From an uncultured Alistipes sp. (lineage in GTDB: Bacteria; Bacteroidota; Bacteroidia; Bacteroidales; Rikenellaceae): 64,000 bases of DNA. Below the pieces are notes generated by a model. The model did not search any database. It was not told the DNA's origin and was given only the letters and a program-made list of their open reading frames with translations. The DNA lies in assembly GCA_900541585.1 (NCBI GenBank), contig UQKD01000016.1, forward strand, positions 19,391 to 83,390. The letters run 5' to 3'. This document shows, in pieces, positions 16,217-25,377 of the stretch (positions within the stretch are counted from its first letter, which is position 1; each line of letters starts with the position of its first letter). A program made the translations under genes and the position numbers.

Positions 16217-17230
16217 TTAGTCTTTTTTAATATCCACTTTGGCCCCGTCGAAGAGTTTCGACAACGCCGTAACGGCCACCGGCTCGCCCGCTTCGACACC
16301 CGAAAGGATGTCCACGCGGTCGCCGACCTGGCGTCCCACCTTGACCGAGCGGCGCTCGGCAACCGAGTCGCCGACGATGACGTAGAGGTAGCGCTCGGCC
16401 GAGCCGACCTGCTTCTGCACGGCCACGTCGGGAACCATCACGCCCTCCTTGCTGCCCATGTCGAACGTCGTGCGGGCGTACATGCCCGGACGCAGCGTGC
16501 GCTTGGCGTTGGGGACCTTGACCTCGACCTTGAAGGTGCGGGTCGTGGGGTCGAGCGCCGGGTAGATCAGCGACACCGTGCCCGTGAACTCCTCGTCGGG
16601 GAAGATGTCGACGGCCAGCTTCACCGGCATGCCCACCTTCACGTTGGGGAAGTACTGCTCCGAAATGTTGGCGATGACCTTCAGCGGGTCGATCTGCATG
16701 ATGTGCAGGATCGGCTGCTGGGCGAACAGGTCGCCGGACTCGTAGTTGCGGGCCGTGACGACGCCCGATATGGGCGAACGCACCTCGATGTTTTTCTTCA
16801 GGTTGGCCACCACCTCGCGCTGCACGTCCAGCTGGGCCTTGGCCTGCTCGATCTGCTGGGCCGAGATGCCTCCGGCCTCATAGACCGGCAGCAGGCGGTT
16901 GTAGTCGTCCTCGACGGTCTTCAGCTGCACCAGCTGCTGGGTGTACTGCGTGGGGTCGAGCGTCACGACGAGCTGGCCCTCGCGCACCGGATCGCCCACC
17001 TCGACGTAAATCTTGTCGATGTGCACGCCCGAAGCCGCAGGGGTGATGTCGTTCTCCTTGTAAGGCTCGATCTCGGAGGTGAAGACCTCCGTGAGCCGTA
17101 CCGTAGCCTCTTCGGCAACGGCGCTTTTGGTCAGCACGCCTTTGTCTTCCGTAACGGCGGTCACGCCCTTTTTACCCGTGCAGCCGGCGAAAGAAGCGGC
17201 GGCGATGCACAAAATCACGATTTTTTTCAT
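16217..17230 (-). CDS. RND efflux periplasmic adaptor (membrane fusion protein), lipoprotein
   Basis: 337 residues from the ATG at 17228-17230, preceded by AGGA about 9 bp upstream; a start 27 bp further upstream would overlap the TolC gene. The lipobox is SFAGC (Cys17), so it is anchored in the inner membrane. The order is beta-barrel entry, lipoyl half-motif (IYVEVGDPVREGQLV), a coiled-coil hairpin (about 90-140), the second lipoyl half (SPISGVVTARNYESGDLF) and the barrel domain (LAVDIFPDEEFTGTV). It bridges the permease and the TolC-like channel. It is the middle gene of the efflux operon. Confidence 0.9.
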   Translation of the reverse strand: MKKIVILCIAAASFAGCTGKKGVTAVTEDKGVLTKSAVAEEATVRLTEVFTSEIEPYKENDITPAASGVHIDKIYVEVGDPVREGQLVVTLDPTQYTQQLVQLKTVEDDYNRLLPVYEAGGISAQQIEQAKAQLDVQREVVANLKKNIEVRSPISGVVTARNYESGDLFAQQPILHIMQIDPLKVIANISEQYFPNVKVGMPVKLAVDIFPDEEFTGTVSLIYPALDPTTRTFKVEVKVPNAKRTLRPGMYARTTFDMGSKEGVMVPDVAVQKQVGSAERYLYVIVGDSVAERRSVKVGRQVGDRVDILSGVEAGEPVAVTALSKLFDGAKVDIKKD

Positions 17231-17249
17231 ACGTTCTTTATCCTGTTTT

Positions 17250-18575
17250 TTATTCATTTCCGTGTTCGCGGCCGACGATGCGGTCGTACTCGGCCTTGGC
17301 CGAAAGGTAGTCGTAGATCGCCTGCGAGAAGTTCAGCTGCGCCTGCGTCTGCGAGAGCTGCGCGCTGTTCAATTCGAGGATCGTCCCCGCACCGGCCCGG
17401 TAACGGGTGTCGGAGATCTTGTAGGCCTTGCGGGCCTGCTCGACGGTCAGCTCCTGGGCGTACATCGTCTCGCGGGCGGTCAGCAGGTCGTTCAGCGCCG
17501 AGCGCACCTGCACGTCGATCTGCTGCCGGGCGTAGCTGCGCTGGAGCGAAAGCTGCGAAATCTGGTTTTTCAGCTCGCGCGACTTGTTCATCTTCGTCAG
17601 ACCCGAGAAGATGGGGACCGACAGTTGCAGGCCGACCGAAATCGGGTGGGTCCAGAAATACCTGGAATCGTCCGTCGTGGCAGCGCCGCCGAAATTGAAC
17701 GGCTCCATGTCGTTACCCGTATAGGAGGCCGACCCGAAGGCCGCGAGCGTCGGCATGCGTCCCGCGTTGGCCGCCTTGAGCGAGCGCCGGAGGACCTCCT
17801 CCTGCAATTCGAGCGAGCGCAGGTCGGAGTTGTCCATCACGTCGGTGGTCAGTCCGTCCGTTCCGGCCAGCACCTCGTCGCGCAGGGCGTCCAGTTCGCC
17901 CACCACCTCGATCTCCACGTCCTCGGGAATCGAGAGGTACATCTTGAGCATCAGCTTGGCCAGCTTGATCGAATTCTCGGTCTGGAGAATCGTGGGTTTG
18001 AGGTTGCTCAACTGCACCTGGGCGGTCAGCAGGTCGTATTCCGAGGCCAGTCCGTGTTTGTACTGCACCTGCGTGTCGTCGACCGTGCGCTGCACCGTGG
18101 CCTCCGACTCGCGGAGCACCGCGAGCGACTGCTCGGCGAGCAGGATGTTGTAGAAAGCCTTCTTCACCTCGGCCGTCAGGTCGATGCGCGAGGCACGCGC
18201 GGCCTCGACGGCCGTGGCCATCTGCGCGTCGTTCATCTTCAGCGTGCGGTAGACCGACGGCGCGAAGAGCGGCAGCGACAGATCGCCCTGCACGGCGAAG
18301 GTGTTATCGGCTCCGAACGAAATGCCGCCGCGCATCTCGGACTTCACGATCGAACGGGTGTAGCTGCCCGACGCCGAAAGCTGCGGCAGCAGGTTGCCCC
18401 ACGTCTGGCGCTTCACGTAGTCGTAACGCTGCACCTCCATCTCCGCGACCTTGACGGTCGGGTTCTCGCTCAAGGCGAGATCCAGCGCCTGGGGAAGCGT
18501 CAGCCGCATCTGCGCCGAAGCGCCGGCGATGCCTGCCGCCCAAAAGGCAATGATCAAAAAAAGTCGTTTCATCAT
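17250..18575 (-). CDS. TolC-family outer-membrane efflux channel
   Basis: 441 residues with a Sec signal peptide (cleavage around GASA). Two repeated long-helix regions of the OEP family are visible: LTLPQALDLALSENPTVKVA at the N-terminus and a second repeat beginning with SVGLQLSVPIFSG and ending in YRAGAGTILELNSAQLSQTQ. Proteins of this kind trimerise into an outer-membrane barrel with a long periplasmic alpha-tunnel that receives substrates from the RND pump. It is the first structural gene after the TetR regulator, with an 83-bp gap that contains a nine-base homopolymer. Confidence 0.92.
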   Translation of the reverse strand: MMKRLFLIIAFWAAGIAGASAQMRLTLPQALDLALSENPTVKVAEMEVQRYDYVKRQTWGNLLPQLSASGSYTRSIVKSEMRGGISFGADNTFAVQGDLSLPLFAPSVYRTLKMNDAQMATAVEAARASRIDLTAEVKKAFYNILLAEQSLAVLRESEATVQRTVDDTQVQYKHGLASEYDLLTAQVQLSNLKPTILQTENSIKLAKLMLKMYLSIPEDVEIEVVGELDALRDEVLAGTDGLTTDVMDNSDLRSLELQEEVLRRSLKAANAGRMPTLAAFGSASYTGNDMEPFNFGGAATTDDSRYFWTHPISVGLQLSVPIFSGLTKMNKSRELKNQISQLSLQRSYARQQIDVQVRSALNDLLTARETMYAQELTVEQARKAYKISDTRYRAGAGTILELNSAQLSQTQAQLNFSQAIYDYLSAKAEYDRIVGREHGNE

Positions 18576-18658
18576 TATTCGGTAAAATTATGTTGTCGTT
18601 ATCATTTATGCCGACGAACGGAACGGACGGATATTTTACCCCCCCCCATTCCCGCCGG

Positions 18659-19294
18659 CTATTGCATCCGGCGGACGGTTTTGGCCGGCTCGTAGCGTTT
18701 CAGGTAGTCGTCGACGAGCAGCAGCCCCTTGGTCGTGGAGATGCCGCGGAAGAAGTTGCTGATGATCTGCACGAACGCCTCGCGCTCGGTCATGCCCGCG
18801 GGCAGGATGAGGTCCTTCCGCGCGGTGATGGCCGAAGCCGTGTAGTAAAGGACCGAAATGGCCAGATCGAGATTGATCGTGTCGACGAACAGCCCGTCGG
18901 CGATTCCCTTTTCCAGCATGTCCTGCAGGTCGCGGCGGCTCTTGGCGGAACCTTCGCGCGTCATTTTCTCGTACACCGCCGGGTAAAACTTGCGCAGGTT
19001 GTTCAGCAGCCGCTGGATGACTTCGGCGTTGTCCATCACGCCGCCCAGCACCATGAACATCGCTTCGAGCACGTTGCGCGCATGGGCGCACGCCGCGGCG
19101 CGTTCGATGCGGGTCTTTTCGAAATAGCGGGCCATCGCCAGGTAGAGCAGCCCCTCCTTGTCGCCGAACAGTTCGTAGAGCGTCCGTTTCGAGACCCCCA
19201 GCTGCTGCGCGATGTCGTCCATGCGCACCGACTTGATGCCCTGCGAGACGAACATGTGCATCGCCTGTTCAATGATTCGTTCCTTCTGATCCAT
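18659..19294 (-). CDS. TetR-family repressor of the efflux operon
   Basis: 211 residues from the ATG at 19292-19294; a longer frame to 19348 would start inside the promoter. The N-terminal HTH is canonical: IIEQAMHMFVSQGIKSVRMD, then DIAQQLGVSKRTLYELFGDK (about residues 24-45). The remaining alpha-helical part is the variable ligand-binding and dimer domain. It heads the operon for the RND pump, and an 18-bp palindrome covers its own -7 box, which implies autorepression and repression of the whole operon, relieved by a small effector. The effector is unknown; bile acids or drugs are plausible for a gut organism (inference). Confidence 0.9.
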   Translation of the reverse strand: MDQKERIIEQAMHMFVSQGIKSVRMDDIAQQLGVSKRTLYELFGDKEGLLYLAMARYFEKTRIERAAACAHARNVLEAMFMVLGGVMDNAEVIQRLLNNLRKFYPAVYEKMTREGSAKSRRDLQDMLEKGIADGLFVDTINLDLAISVLYYTASAITARKDLILPAGMTEREAFVQIISNFFRGISTTKGLLLVDDYLKRYEPAKTVRRMQ

Positions 19295-19314
19295 GATCCA
19301 ATCCGATTGATACG

Positions 19315-19349
19315 GGTGCAAATATATGCACCAAAACTTGTAAAACAAA
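19315..19349 (-). promoter_or_regulatory. Efflux operon promoter with overlapping palindromic operator
   Basis: On the minus strand TTTG (plus 19346-19349), a 19-bp spacer and TATATTTG (plus 19319-19326) form a perfect promoter. The palindrome GGTGCAAATATATGCACC (19315-19332) straddles the -7 box, the expected position for a TetR-type dimer that blocks polymerase. Confidence 0.8.
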
Positions 19350-19437
19350 AAAAGTTTTCTGTTTTTCCCGGTTTTTTAACGAATACAACAAAAAAGAAGC
19401 CTATCAGGACTCCTTCATGCAAAACCGGATGCGGAAA

Positions 19438-21480
19438 TCACTCCTCGGCGGGCAGGTCGAACGGCACTTCGAGGATCATGCGGCAGCCGTCCGTGTAAGA
19501 GGCGTCGATACGCAGGCTGCCGCCCAGTTTGAGGGCGGTCATGCGGCAGACGGGCAGCCCGAGACCCGTTCCCTGCGAGAAGGCGTCGAGTTTGACGAAG
19601 CGTTCGAAAACCGCCTCCTGCTCGGCGGGCGGAATGCCCGGCCCGGTATCGGTCACGGTGAAGCGCATCAGCCGTTCGGCGACCAGACAATCGTAGGTCA
19701 GGATGATCTCGCCCTCGACGGTGAACTTCGCGGCGTTGTGCAGCAGATGCTGGAGAACCTGCATGACCCGCTTGAGGTTGGTGTGCACCACGGGATCGTC
19801 GGTCGAAGGCTCGAAAATCATCGTGACACCGGGCCGCACCTGCGACAGGGTTTTGGAGACGCAGTCGTGGCAGTTGTCGTTCATCGCCGTGCAGTCCGTG
19901 CGGGGCAGTTCTTCGGCCTGGTCCAGATAGGCGACGTTCAGCACGTCGTCCACCAGCCGCAGCAGGCTCATGCTGCTCGACACGATGATCGAGGCGTATT
20001 CGGCCGCGGCGGGGTCGTCGCGGAACTTCGAGGCGAGCACCTGCGAGAATCCCACGACCGAATTGAGCGGCGTGCGCACCTCGTGGGACATGTTCTGGAT
20101 GAAATCGCTCTTCATGCGGCTCGCCCGCTCGGCGCTCTCCTTGGCGAGCCGAAGCTCCTCGCCGGCAGCCACAAGGTGACTGTTCTGCGCCTTGACCAGC
20201 GCCTCGGAGGCTTTCAGACGACGGTTGAGCTTCACCACGCGGGCAAAGAGCAGTCCGCCCAATACCAGCACGAAGCCCAGCAGCCCGATGATCAGATAGG
20301 TGTTGCGCAGGCGTTTGCGCTGAAGCGTGAGCTGCAGCTCCTTGGTCTCGTTCTGCAGGCGCGCGATTTCGAGGATGCCCGAAAAGTCGTCGGTGGCGTT
20401 GCGGATCTCCTGCCCGCGCACCGAGTCCGACAGATGGATGTATTCGCGGTAATTCGCAGCCGAGCGGCGCACGTCGCCCATCAGCCAGTAGATGTCGCCC
20501 AGCTCCTTCATCTGCGTCTGCCGGAGGTAGCCCGTCTCGTTCCGGGAGGTATCGGAGAGCGATTCCTCCACGACGCGCAACGCCTCGTCGTACTGTCCCG
20601 TAGTCTTGTAATATTCGGCTTTCAGAAAACGCAGGCCCGGAACGTAGAGCCGCATCGAGGGATTGGCGCGAAACTGCATTTCGGCGGAATCGACATACTG
20701 CCGCGCCTTTTCGAAATCCCTGACTTTCAGATAATAGAGCGCCGAAGCCTTATGGAGTGTGAAACGCTGGTAGGGCTGTTCCGAATTGAGTGCACGCCCC
20801 TTCCGGAGAGCCGTGAGCGCCGTATCGGGCAGGTTGAGTTCGAGGGCGCACTGAGCCAGCGAGGCATACTGCGTCGGCAGGTTGATGTCATCGATTCCGT
20901 GGGCTTCGAACACGTCGATTTCGCGCCGGAAATTCTCATATGCCTGTTCGAAGGCATTCTGCACGAGGTAGAGGTTGGCCAGCTGCCGGTAACAGTCGGC
21001 CACGCCGCGCTGATAATCGTCGGCCTGCGCCTCGGCAAGCATCCGGCGCGTCTCGTACACCGCGACGTTATACTGGTTCTGCTTCGTATAATAGGTAATC
21101 AGCCGGCTGCCCCAGGCGAAATAGTAGAAATAGCGCAGCTCCTCCGGTTTGCCGTGCCGGCGGCAGAACTCCTGCACACGCTCCACTCCTTCGAGGATTC
21201 CCGTGCGGTCGTTTTTGAAATAGAAATGGTCGAGTTTGAGGCACAACGCGATGGCCTGCATCTGCATCCATCCGGACGCGGCGGCGCGCGCATAGAGCGT
21301 ATCGCACATCGCCAGTCCCTCGGGGGTGGTCAGGCGGGCTTTGACCTCTTTGTAATACACCCTCAAAGTGCTGTCCGCGGGCGAATTGCCGCGCTCCTCC
21401 CCGGCCTGCACGGGCCGCAGGACGGCAAACACCGCGAAAAGAAACAACCCGGACAGACAATAACGGATGCGTGAGGACAT
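19438..21480 (-). CDS. Hybrid-less sensor histidine kinase with periplasmic TPR domain
   Basis: 680 residues from the ATG at 21478-21480 (a TTG four codons upstream is less likely). The layout is a signal peptide, about 340 residues of TPR helices in the periplasm (e.g. LANLYLVQNAFEQAYENF), one membrane helix (YLIIGLLGFVLVLGGLLFAR), a short coiled coil, the HisKA box FIQNMSHEVRTPLNSVVGFS with the phosphorylated His, and a HATPase with N box HLLHNAAKF, G1 DTGPGI and G2 GTGLGLPV. There is no receiver domain and no response regulator beside it, so it is an orphan kinase. The periplasmic TPR type is frequent in Bacteroidota. Confidence 0.9.
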   Translation of the reverse strand: MSSRIRYCLSGLFLFAVFAVLRPVQAGEERGNSPADSTLRVYYKEVKARLTTPEGLAMCDTLYARAAASGWMQMQAIALCLKLDHFYFKNDRTGILEGVERVQEFCRRHGKPEELRYFYYFAWGSRLITYYTKQNQYNVAVYETRRMLAEAQADDYQRGVADCYRQLANLYLVQNAFEQAYENFRREIDVFEAHGIDDINLPTQYASLAQCALELNLPDTALTALRKGRALNSEQPYQRFTLHKASALYYLKVRDFEKARQYVDSAEMQFRANPSMRLYVPGLRFLKAEYYKTTGQYDEALRVVEESLSDTSRNETGYLRQTQMKELGDIYWLMGDVRRSAANYREYIHLSDSVRGQEIRNATDDFSGILEIARLQNETKELQLTLQRKRLRNTYLIIGLLGFVLVLGGLLFARVVKLNRRLKASEALVKAQNSHLVAAGEELRLAKESAERASRMKSDFIQNMSHEVRTPLNSVVGFSQVLASKFRDDPAAAEYASIIVSSSMSLLRLVDDVLNVAYLDQAEELPRTDCTAMNDNCHDCVSKTLSQVRPGVTMIFEPSTDDPVVHTNLKRVMQVLQHLLHNAAKFTVEGEIILTYDCLVAERLMRFTVTDTGPGIPPAEQEAVFERFVKLDAFSQGTGLGLPVCRMTALKLGGSLRIDASYTDGCRMILEVPFDLPAEE

Positions 21481-21559
21481 GACGGGATTCAATTGTATAG
21501 GTCACAAAGATAACAATATCCGCCCGAATAACAAACAGATCGGCACAGATCGGAGAAAA

Positions 21560-21590
21560 AAAGCCGCCGCAGGATTCCTGCGGCGGCTTT
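21560..21590 (-). terminator. Intrinsic terminator of the POT-like transporter gene
   Basis: A 14-bp stem (21560-21573 with 21577-21590) and 3-nt loop; on the minus strand it ends in a T-run. It separates the transporter gene from the histidine kinase gene. Confidence 0.8.
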
Positions 21591-21612
21591 GTCGGAAACG
21601 GGAACGTCCCGT

Positions 21613-23112
21613 CTATTTCGTGACCCGTTCGAGCCACTTGACCATGGCCAACATGGCGAACATCGAGATGGCACAGACGATCACGAAAATGCTCCACGTC
21701 GCGGAGATCGAGATGCGCTTGTAGAGAATCGGGCCGATGAACAGCAGACCGTTGCCCAGTGCCGTGGCGCCCAGCCAGCAGCCCTGCATCAGGCCCTGGA
21801 GCTTCTGCGGAGCGACCTTCGACACGAACGAGAGGCCCAGCGGCGAAATGAACAGTTCGGCGATGGTCAGGATCAGGTAGGTGGCCACCAGCAGCCACGG
21901 CGTGACGCGCTCGGCGAACGAAAGACCGCCCTGCGCCTGCACTTCGGCGAGTTTGGGAAGTCCCAGCGACCCGAAGACCATCAGCACGTAGGCGAATGCG
22001 GCGATGCCCATGCCGATCGCGATCTTCATCGGGGTCGAAGGCTCCTTGCCGCGGTTGCGCAGCCAGGCGAACACGGCGATGATGACCGGCGTGAGGAACA
22101 CCACGCAGAAGGGGTTGGCCGACTGGAAAATCTCGGCCGTGATGGGCATGCCGAAAATTTCGAGACGGGTGTAATCCTGCGCGAAGAGCGTCAGCGTCAG
22201 GCCGTTCTGGTGGAACGAGAACCAGAAGAAGATCACGATGGCGAACACGGCGAACAGTGCGTAGAGGCGCTGTTTGATCTCACGCGCGTCCTGCTGGATT
22301 TCGGCCTTCGAAGGCGTCGCCTTGGAAGCGGCCGCAACCTTGGGATCGGGCAGCTTCTTCTTGTTGGCCAGGAAAACCACCAGCGAGAAGACCAGCGCCA
22401 CGATAGCCACGCCGAACGCATAGTGGAATCCGGTGTTGAAGGCGTTGAGATAGCTCTGCGCGAAAACGCCCATGTCTGCGGGAACCCCGCCGATACTCAC
22501 CTCGGCAGCCAGTTCGCTGAAACGGCCCTGGGCCACTTCGGGACTCATCGTGCCGCCGATATACTGGTGGCAGAGGGCCGAAAGGTCGGAATTATAGAGG
22601 AATCCCTGCGTGCGGAGCCACCAGTTGCGCACGCCCACGGCGGCGAACGGTGCGAACATCGCGCCGATGTTGATGAACATGTAGAAAATCTGGAAACCCG
22701 TGTCGCGCAGTTTGGCATACTGTTCGTTGTCGTAAAGCTGTCCCACGAGCGCCTGGAGGTTACCTTTGAACAGGCCGTTGCCGAAGGCGATCACCATCAG
22801 GGCGCCGATCACCACGGCCTTCGAAGTAACGCTGGGAACCATCAGCGCGGCATACCCCACCGTCATCACCAGGATACCCGCGATGATCGTCCCCTTATAG
22901 TTGCGCAACCGGTCGGCGATCAGGCCGCCGACGAGCGCCAGAATGTAGATCGAGGTATAAAAAAACGAATAGATTTTCCCGGCCTGTTCGCCGTCGATAC
23001 CGAACTTCGACATCAGGAACAGCGTCAGAATGGCCATCATGGTGTAGAAGCCGAAACGTTCGCCCGTATTGGCGAGAGCCGCGGCAATCAGACCTTTAGG
23101 TTGCTTGAGCAT
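21613..23112 (-). CDS. POT/PTR-family MFS transporter (peptide transporter-like)
   Basis: 499 residues from the ATG at 23110-23112; the upstream in-frame ATG at 23178 lies in the promoter. At least twelve hydrophobic helices are visible. The POT signature region reads LANTGERFGFYTMMAI: the ExxERF motif keeps the second Glu and Arg but the first Glu is Asn. A long hydrophilic loop in the middle (about residues 245-285) and an extra extracellular insert (DMGVFAQSYLNAFN region) are family-typical. The family takes up di- and tripeptides with protons; with the altered motif the coupling or substrate may differ. It is monocistronic and divergent from the branching enzyme gene. Confidence 0.8.
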   Translation of the reverse strand: MLKQPKGLIAAALANTGERFGFYTMMAILTLFLMSKFGIDGEQAGKIYSFFYTSIYILALVGGLIADRLRNYKGTIIAGILVMTVGYAALMVPSVTSKAVVIGALMVIAFGNGLFKGNLQALVGQLYDNEQYAKLRDTGFQIFYMFINIGAMFAPFAAVGVRNWWLRTQGFLYNSDLSALCHQYIGGTMSPEVAQGRFSELAAEVSIGGVPADMGVFAQSYLNAFNTGFHYAFGVAIVALVFSLVVFLANKKKLPDPKVAAASKATPSKAEIQQDAREIKQRLYALFAVFAIVIFFWFSFHQNGLTLTLFAQDYTRLEIFGMPITAEIFQSANPFCVVFLTPVIIAVFAWLRNRGKEPSTPMKIAIGMGIAAFAYVLMVFGSLGLPKLAEVQAQGGLSFAERVTPWLLVATYLILTIAELFISPLGLSFVSKVAPQKLQGLMQGCWLGATALGNGLLFIGPILYKRISISATWSIFVIVCAISMFAMLAMVKWLERVTK

Positions 23113-23157
23113 AGTAGAATAGGGTATTAGTAATGGATACGTTTTTTTGTTCGTGGA

Positions 23158-23165
23158 CAAAGATA
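23158..23165 (-). promoter_or_regulatory. -7 element of the POT-like transporter promoter
   Basis: TATCTTTG on the minus strand (plus 23158-23165) lies 45 bp before the ATG at 23112 and argues against the longer reading frame. No TTTG is found at -33. Confidence 0.5.
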
Positions 23166-23187
23166 GAAAATTTTTCATATATTCAGT

Positions 23188-23277
23188 GTCGTAACGCCAC
23201 TTTTATCAGTCGAAAAGTATTACCGAACCGGACACAATCCGGTTTTGAATCCATCCGGCTTTTTATTACCTTTGTAG
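23188..23277 (+). promoter_or_regulatory. 90-bp promoter module for the branching enzyme gene, second copy
   Basis: TTTG at 23244-23247, a 19-bp spacer and TACCTTTG at 23267-23274 drive the gene at 23293. The module aligns without gaps over 90 bp to the engB promoter (8906-8995), including the GTCGTAACG start and AATCCGGTTTTG core. Confidence 0.75.
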
Positions 23278-23292
23278 AAAATCAACTCCCCT

Positions 23293-25329
23293 ATGGAAAA
23301 AACGACCCGAAGACTTCCGATCGTCGAACGCGACGAATGGCTGCACCCCGTCGAGGCGCAGATGAACCTGCGCCATGAGCGGTACGAACGGAAAATGGCC
23401 GCCATCGAACGCTCGGCGGGATCGCTCGTAGACTACGCCAACGGCTACCGCTATTTCGGCTGGCAATGGGACGAGGCGCTGGACGGCTGGTGGCTGCGCG
23501 AGTGGCTGCCGGGGGCGCACGACGTCTACGTCTTCGGCGACTTCAACAACTGGCAGCGGACCGAAATCCGCATGCACAAAGATGCGGCGGGGGTCTGGAG
23601 CGCCTTTTTTCCCGCGGCGATGTACCGCGACCGGCTGCGGCACGGCTCGCTCTACAAAATCCACGTCCACGGCGACAACGGCTGGCTGGACCGCATCCCG
23701 GCCTACGCCACGCGCGTGGTGCAGGACGACGAGACCAAAAACTACACGGCGCAGTTCTGGAACCCCGCCGAGCCGTTCGACTGGCGGGGCGACGCGTTCG
23801 ACGCCTCGAAGATCGGCAGCCTGCTGATTTACGAGGCCCACGTGGGCATGGCCCAGGAACGCGAGGACGTGGGGACCTACCGCGAATTCACCGAAAAGAT
23901 ACTCCCGATCATCAAAAAGGACGGCTACAACGCCGTGCAGCTGATGGCCGTGGCCGAGCACCCCTACTACGGGTCGTTCGGCTACCACGTGTCGAGTTTC
24001 TTCGCCCCCTCGTCGCGCTGCGGCACGCCCGAAGAGCTGAAGGAACTGATCCGCCGCGCCCACGAGCTGGGGCTGGCCGTTATCATGGACCTGGTGCACG
24101 CCCATTACGTGAAAAACCTCAACGAGGGCATCAACTCCCTCGACGGAACCGACCATCTCTACTCGCCGCCGGGCGAGGCGGGCTACCAGCCCTACTGGGA
24201 TTCGAAGCTCTTCGACTACGGCAAGGAGGAGGTGCAGCACTTCCTGCTGTCGAACGTCAAATACTGGCTCGACGAATTCCATTTCGACGGCTACCGCTTC
24301 GACGGCGTGACTTCGATGATCTACCACCACCACGGCTACGTCACGTTCGATTCGCGCGACCGCTTCTTCGACGAGGGGGTCAACGGGGACGCGCTCACCT
24401 ACCTCACCCTTGCCAACCGCCTCGTGCACGACTTCCTTCCCCCGGCGGTGACCATCGCCGAGGACGTGAGCGGCATGCCGGGCATGTGCATCCCGATCGC
24501 CGACGGCGGCATCGGCTTTGACTACCGCCTGGGCATGGCCATCCCCGACTTCTGGATCAAGCAGCTGAAGGAGGTGCCCGACGAACAGTGGGACATCTGG
24601 GAGATGTGGTCGGTGATGACCGACCGCCTGCCCGAAGTCAAGACCGTGGCCTACGCCGAGTCGCACGACCAGGCGCTCGTCGGCGACAAGACCATCGCCT
24701 TCCGGCTGATGGACAAGGAGATGTATTTCCACATGGACCGAGCCTCGGAGAGCGTCGTCATCGACCGCGGCATGGCCCTGCACAAGATGATCCGCCTGAT
24801 GACCCTCTCGACCGGCGGACAGGCCTACCTCAACTTCATGGGCAACGAGTTCGGGCATCCCGAGTGGATCGACTTCCCGCGCGAGGGCAACGGCTGGAGC
24901 TATGCCCACGCCCGGCGGCAGTGGTCGCTGGCGAAAAACGGGTTCCTGCGCTACGCGTGGCTGGGGGATTTCGACAAGGCGATGATCAAGCTGGCGAAAA
25001 AATACAGGATACTCGCCGACGGCTACGCCTTCAACCTGCTGATGGACGAGCACAACAAGACGATGGCCTTCTCGCACGGCGACCTGCTGTTCGTCTTCAA
25101 CTGGCATCCCGCGGCCTCGATCCCCGACTACGAGCTTCCGGTGCAGGCCCCGGGCAAGTACGTGCCGGTGCTCTCGACCGACGAGCGCCGCTTCGGCGGG
25201 CAGGAGCGGCAGTCGATGACGTCCGAACACTTCTCGTTCGACGCCGAAAAGGGCGACGGGCAGCGGCAGCCCCATATCCGCATCTACAACACCTCGCGCA
25301 CGGCGACGGTCTACCTGCGAAAAAAGTAG
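23293..25329 (+). CDS. glgB: 1,4-alpha-glucan branching enzyme (GH13, eukaryote-like type)
   Basis: 678 residues. An N-terminal CBM48-like module (VYVFGDFNNWQRTEIRMHKD region) precedes a GH13 barrel. The catalytic residues are all present: nucleophile Asp337 in GYRFDGVTSM, acid/base Glu390 in TIAEDVSG, transition-state Asp459 in ESHDQALVGD, plus VHAHYVKN in conserved region I. The C-terminal beta domain ends in TATVYLRKK. It makes alpha-1,6 branches in glycogen. The MIYHHHG segment and overall length fit the subfamily related to eukaryotic branching enzymes rather than the E. coli one. No other glycogen gene is adjacent. Transcribed from the 90-bp module promoter. Confidence 0.9.
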   Translation: MEKTTRRLPIVERDEWLHPVEAQMNLRHERYERKMAAIERSAGSLVDYANGYRYFGWQWDEALDGWWLREWLPGAHDVYVFGDFNNWQRTEIRMHKDAAGVWSAFFPAAMYRDRLRHGSLYKIHVHGDNGWLDRIPAYATRVVQDDETKNYTAQFWNPAEPFDWRGDAFDASKIGSLLIYEAHVGMAQEREDVGTYREFTEKILPIIKKDGYNAVQLMAVAEHPYYGSFGYHVSSFFAPSSRCGTPEELKELIRRAHELGLAVIMDLVHAHYVKNLNEGINSLDGTDHLYSPPGEAGYQPYWDSKLFDYGKEEVQHFLLSNVKYWLDEFHFDGYRFDGVTSMIYHHHGYVTFDSRDRFFDEGVNGDALTYLTLANRLVHDFLPPAVTIAEDVSGMPGMCIPIADGGIGFDYRLGMAIPDFWIKQLKEVPDEQWDIWEMWSVMTDRLPEVKTVAYAESHDQALVGDKTIAFRLMDKEMYFHMDRASESVVIDRGMALHKMIRLMTLSTGGQAYLNFMGNEFGHPEWIDFPREGNGWSYAHARRQWSLAKNGFLRYAWLGDFDKAMIKLAKKYRILADGYAFNLLMDEHNKTMAFSHGDLLFVFNWHPAASIPDYELPVQAPGKYVPVLSTDERRFGGQERQSMTSEHFSFDAEKGDGQRQPHIRIYNTSRTATVYLRKK

Positions 25330-25377
25330 TTACGCAACGACTATATTTTCCATTTTATTCACCAAAACAGATTTACT

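Noticed and set aside
19417..21474. 685-codon plus-strand frame opposite the histidine kinase
   Set aside because: Shadow frame; no start signal or recognisable domain, while the kinase motifs are intact on the other strand.
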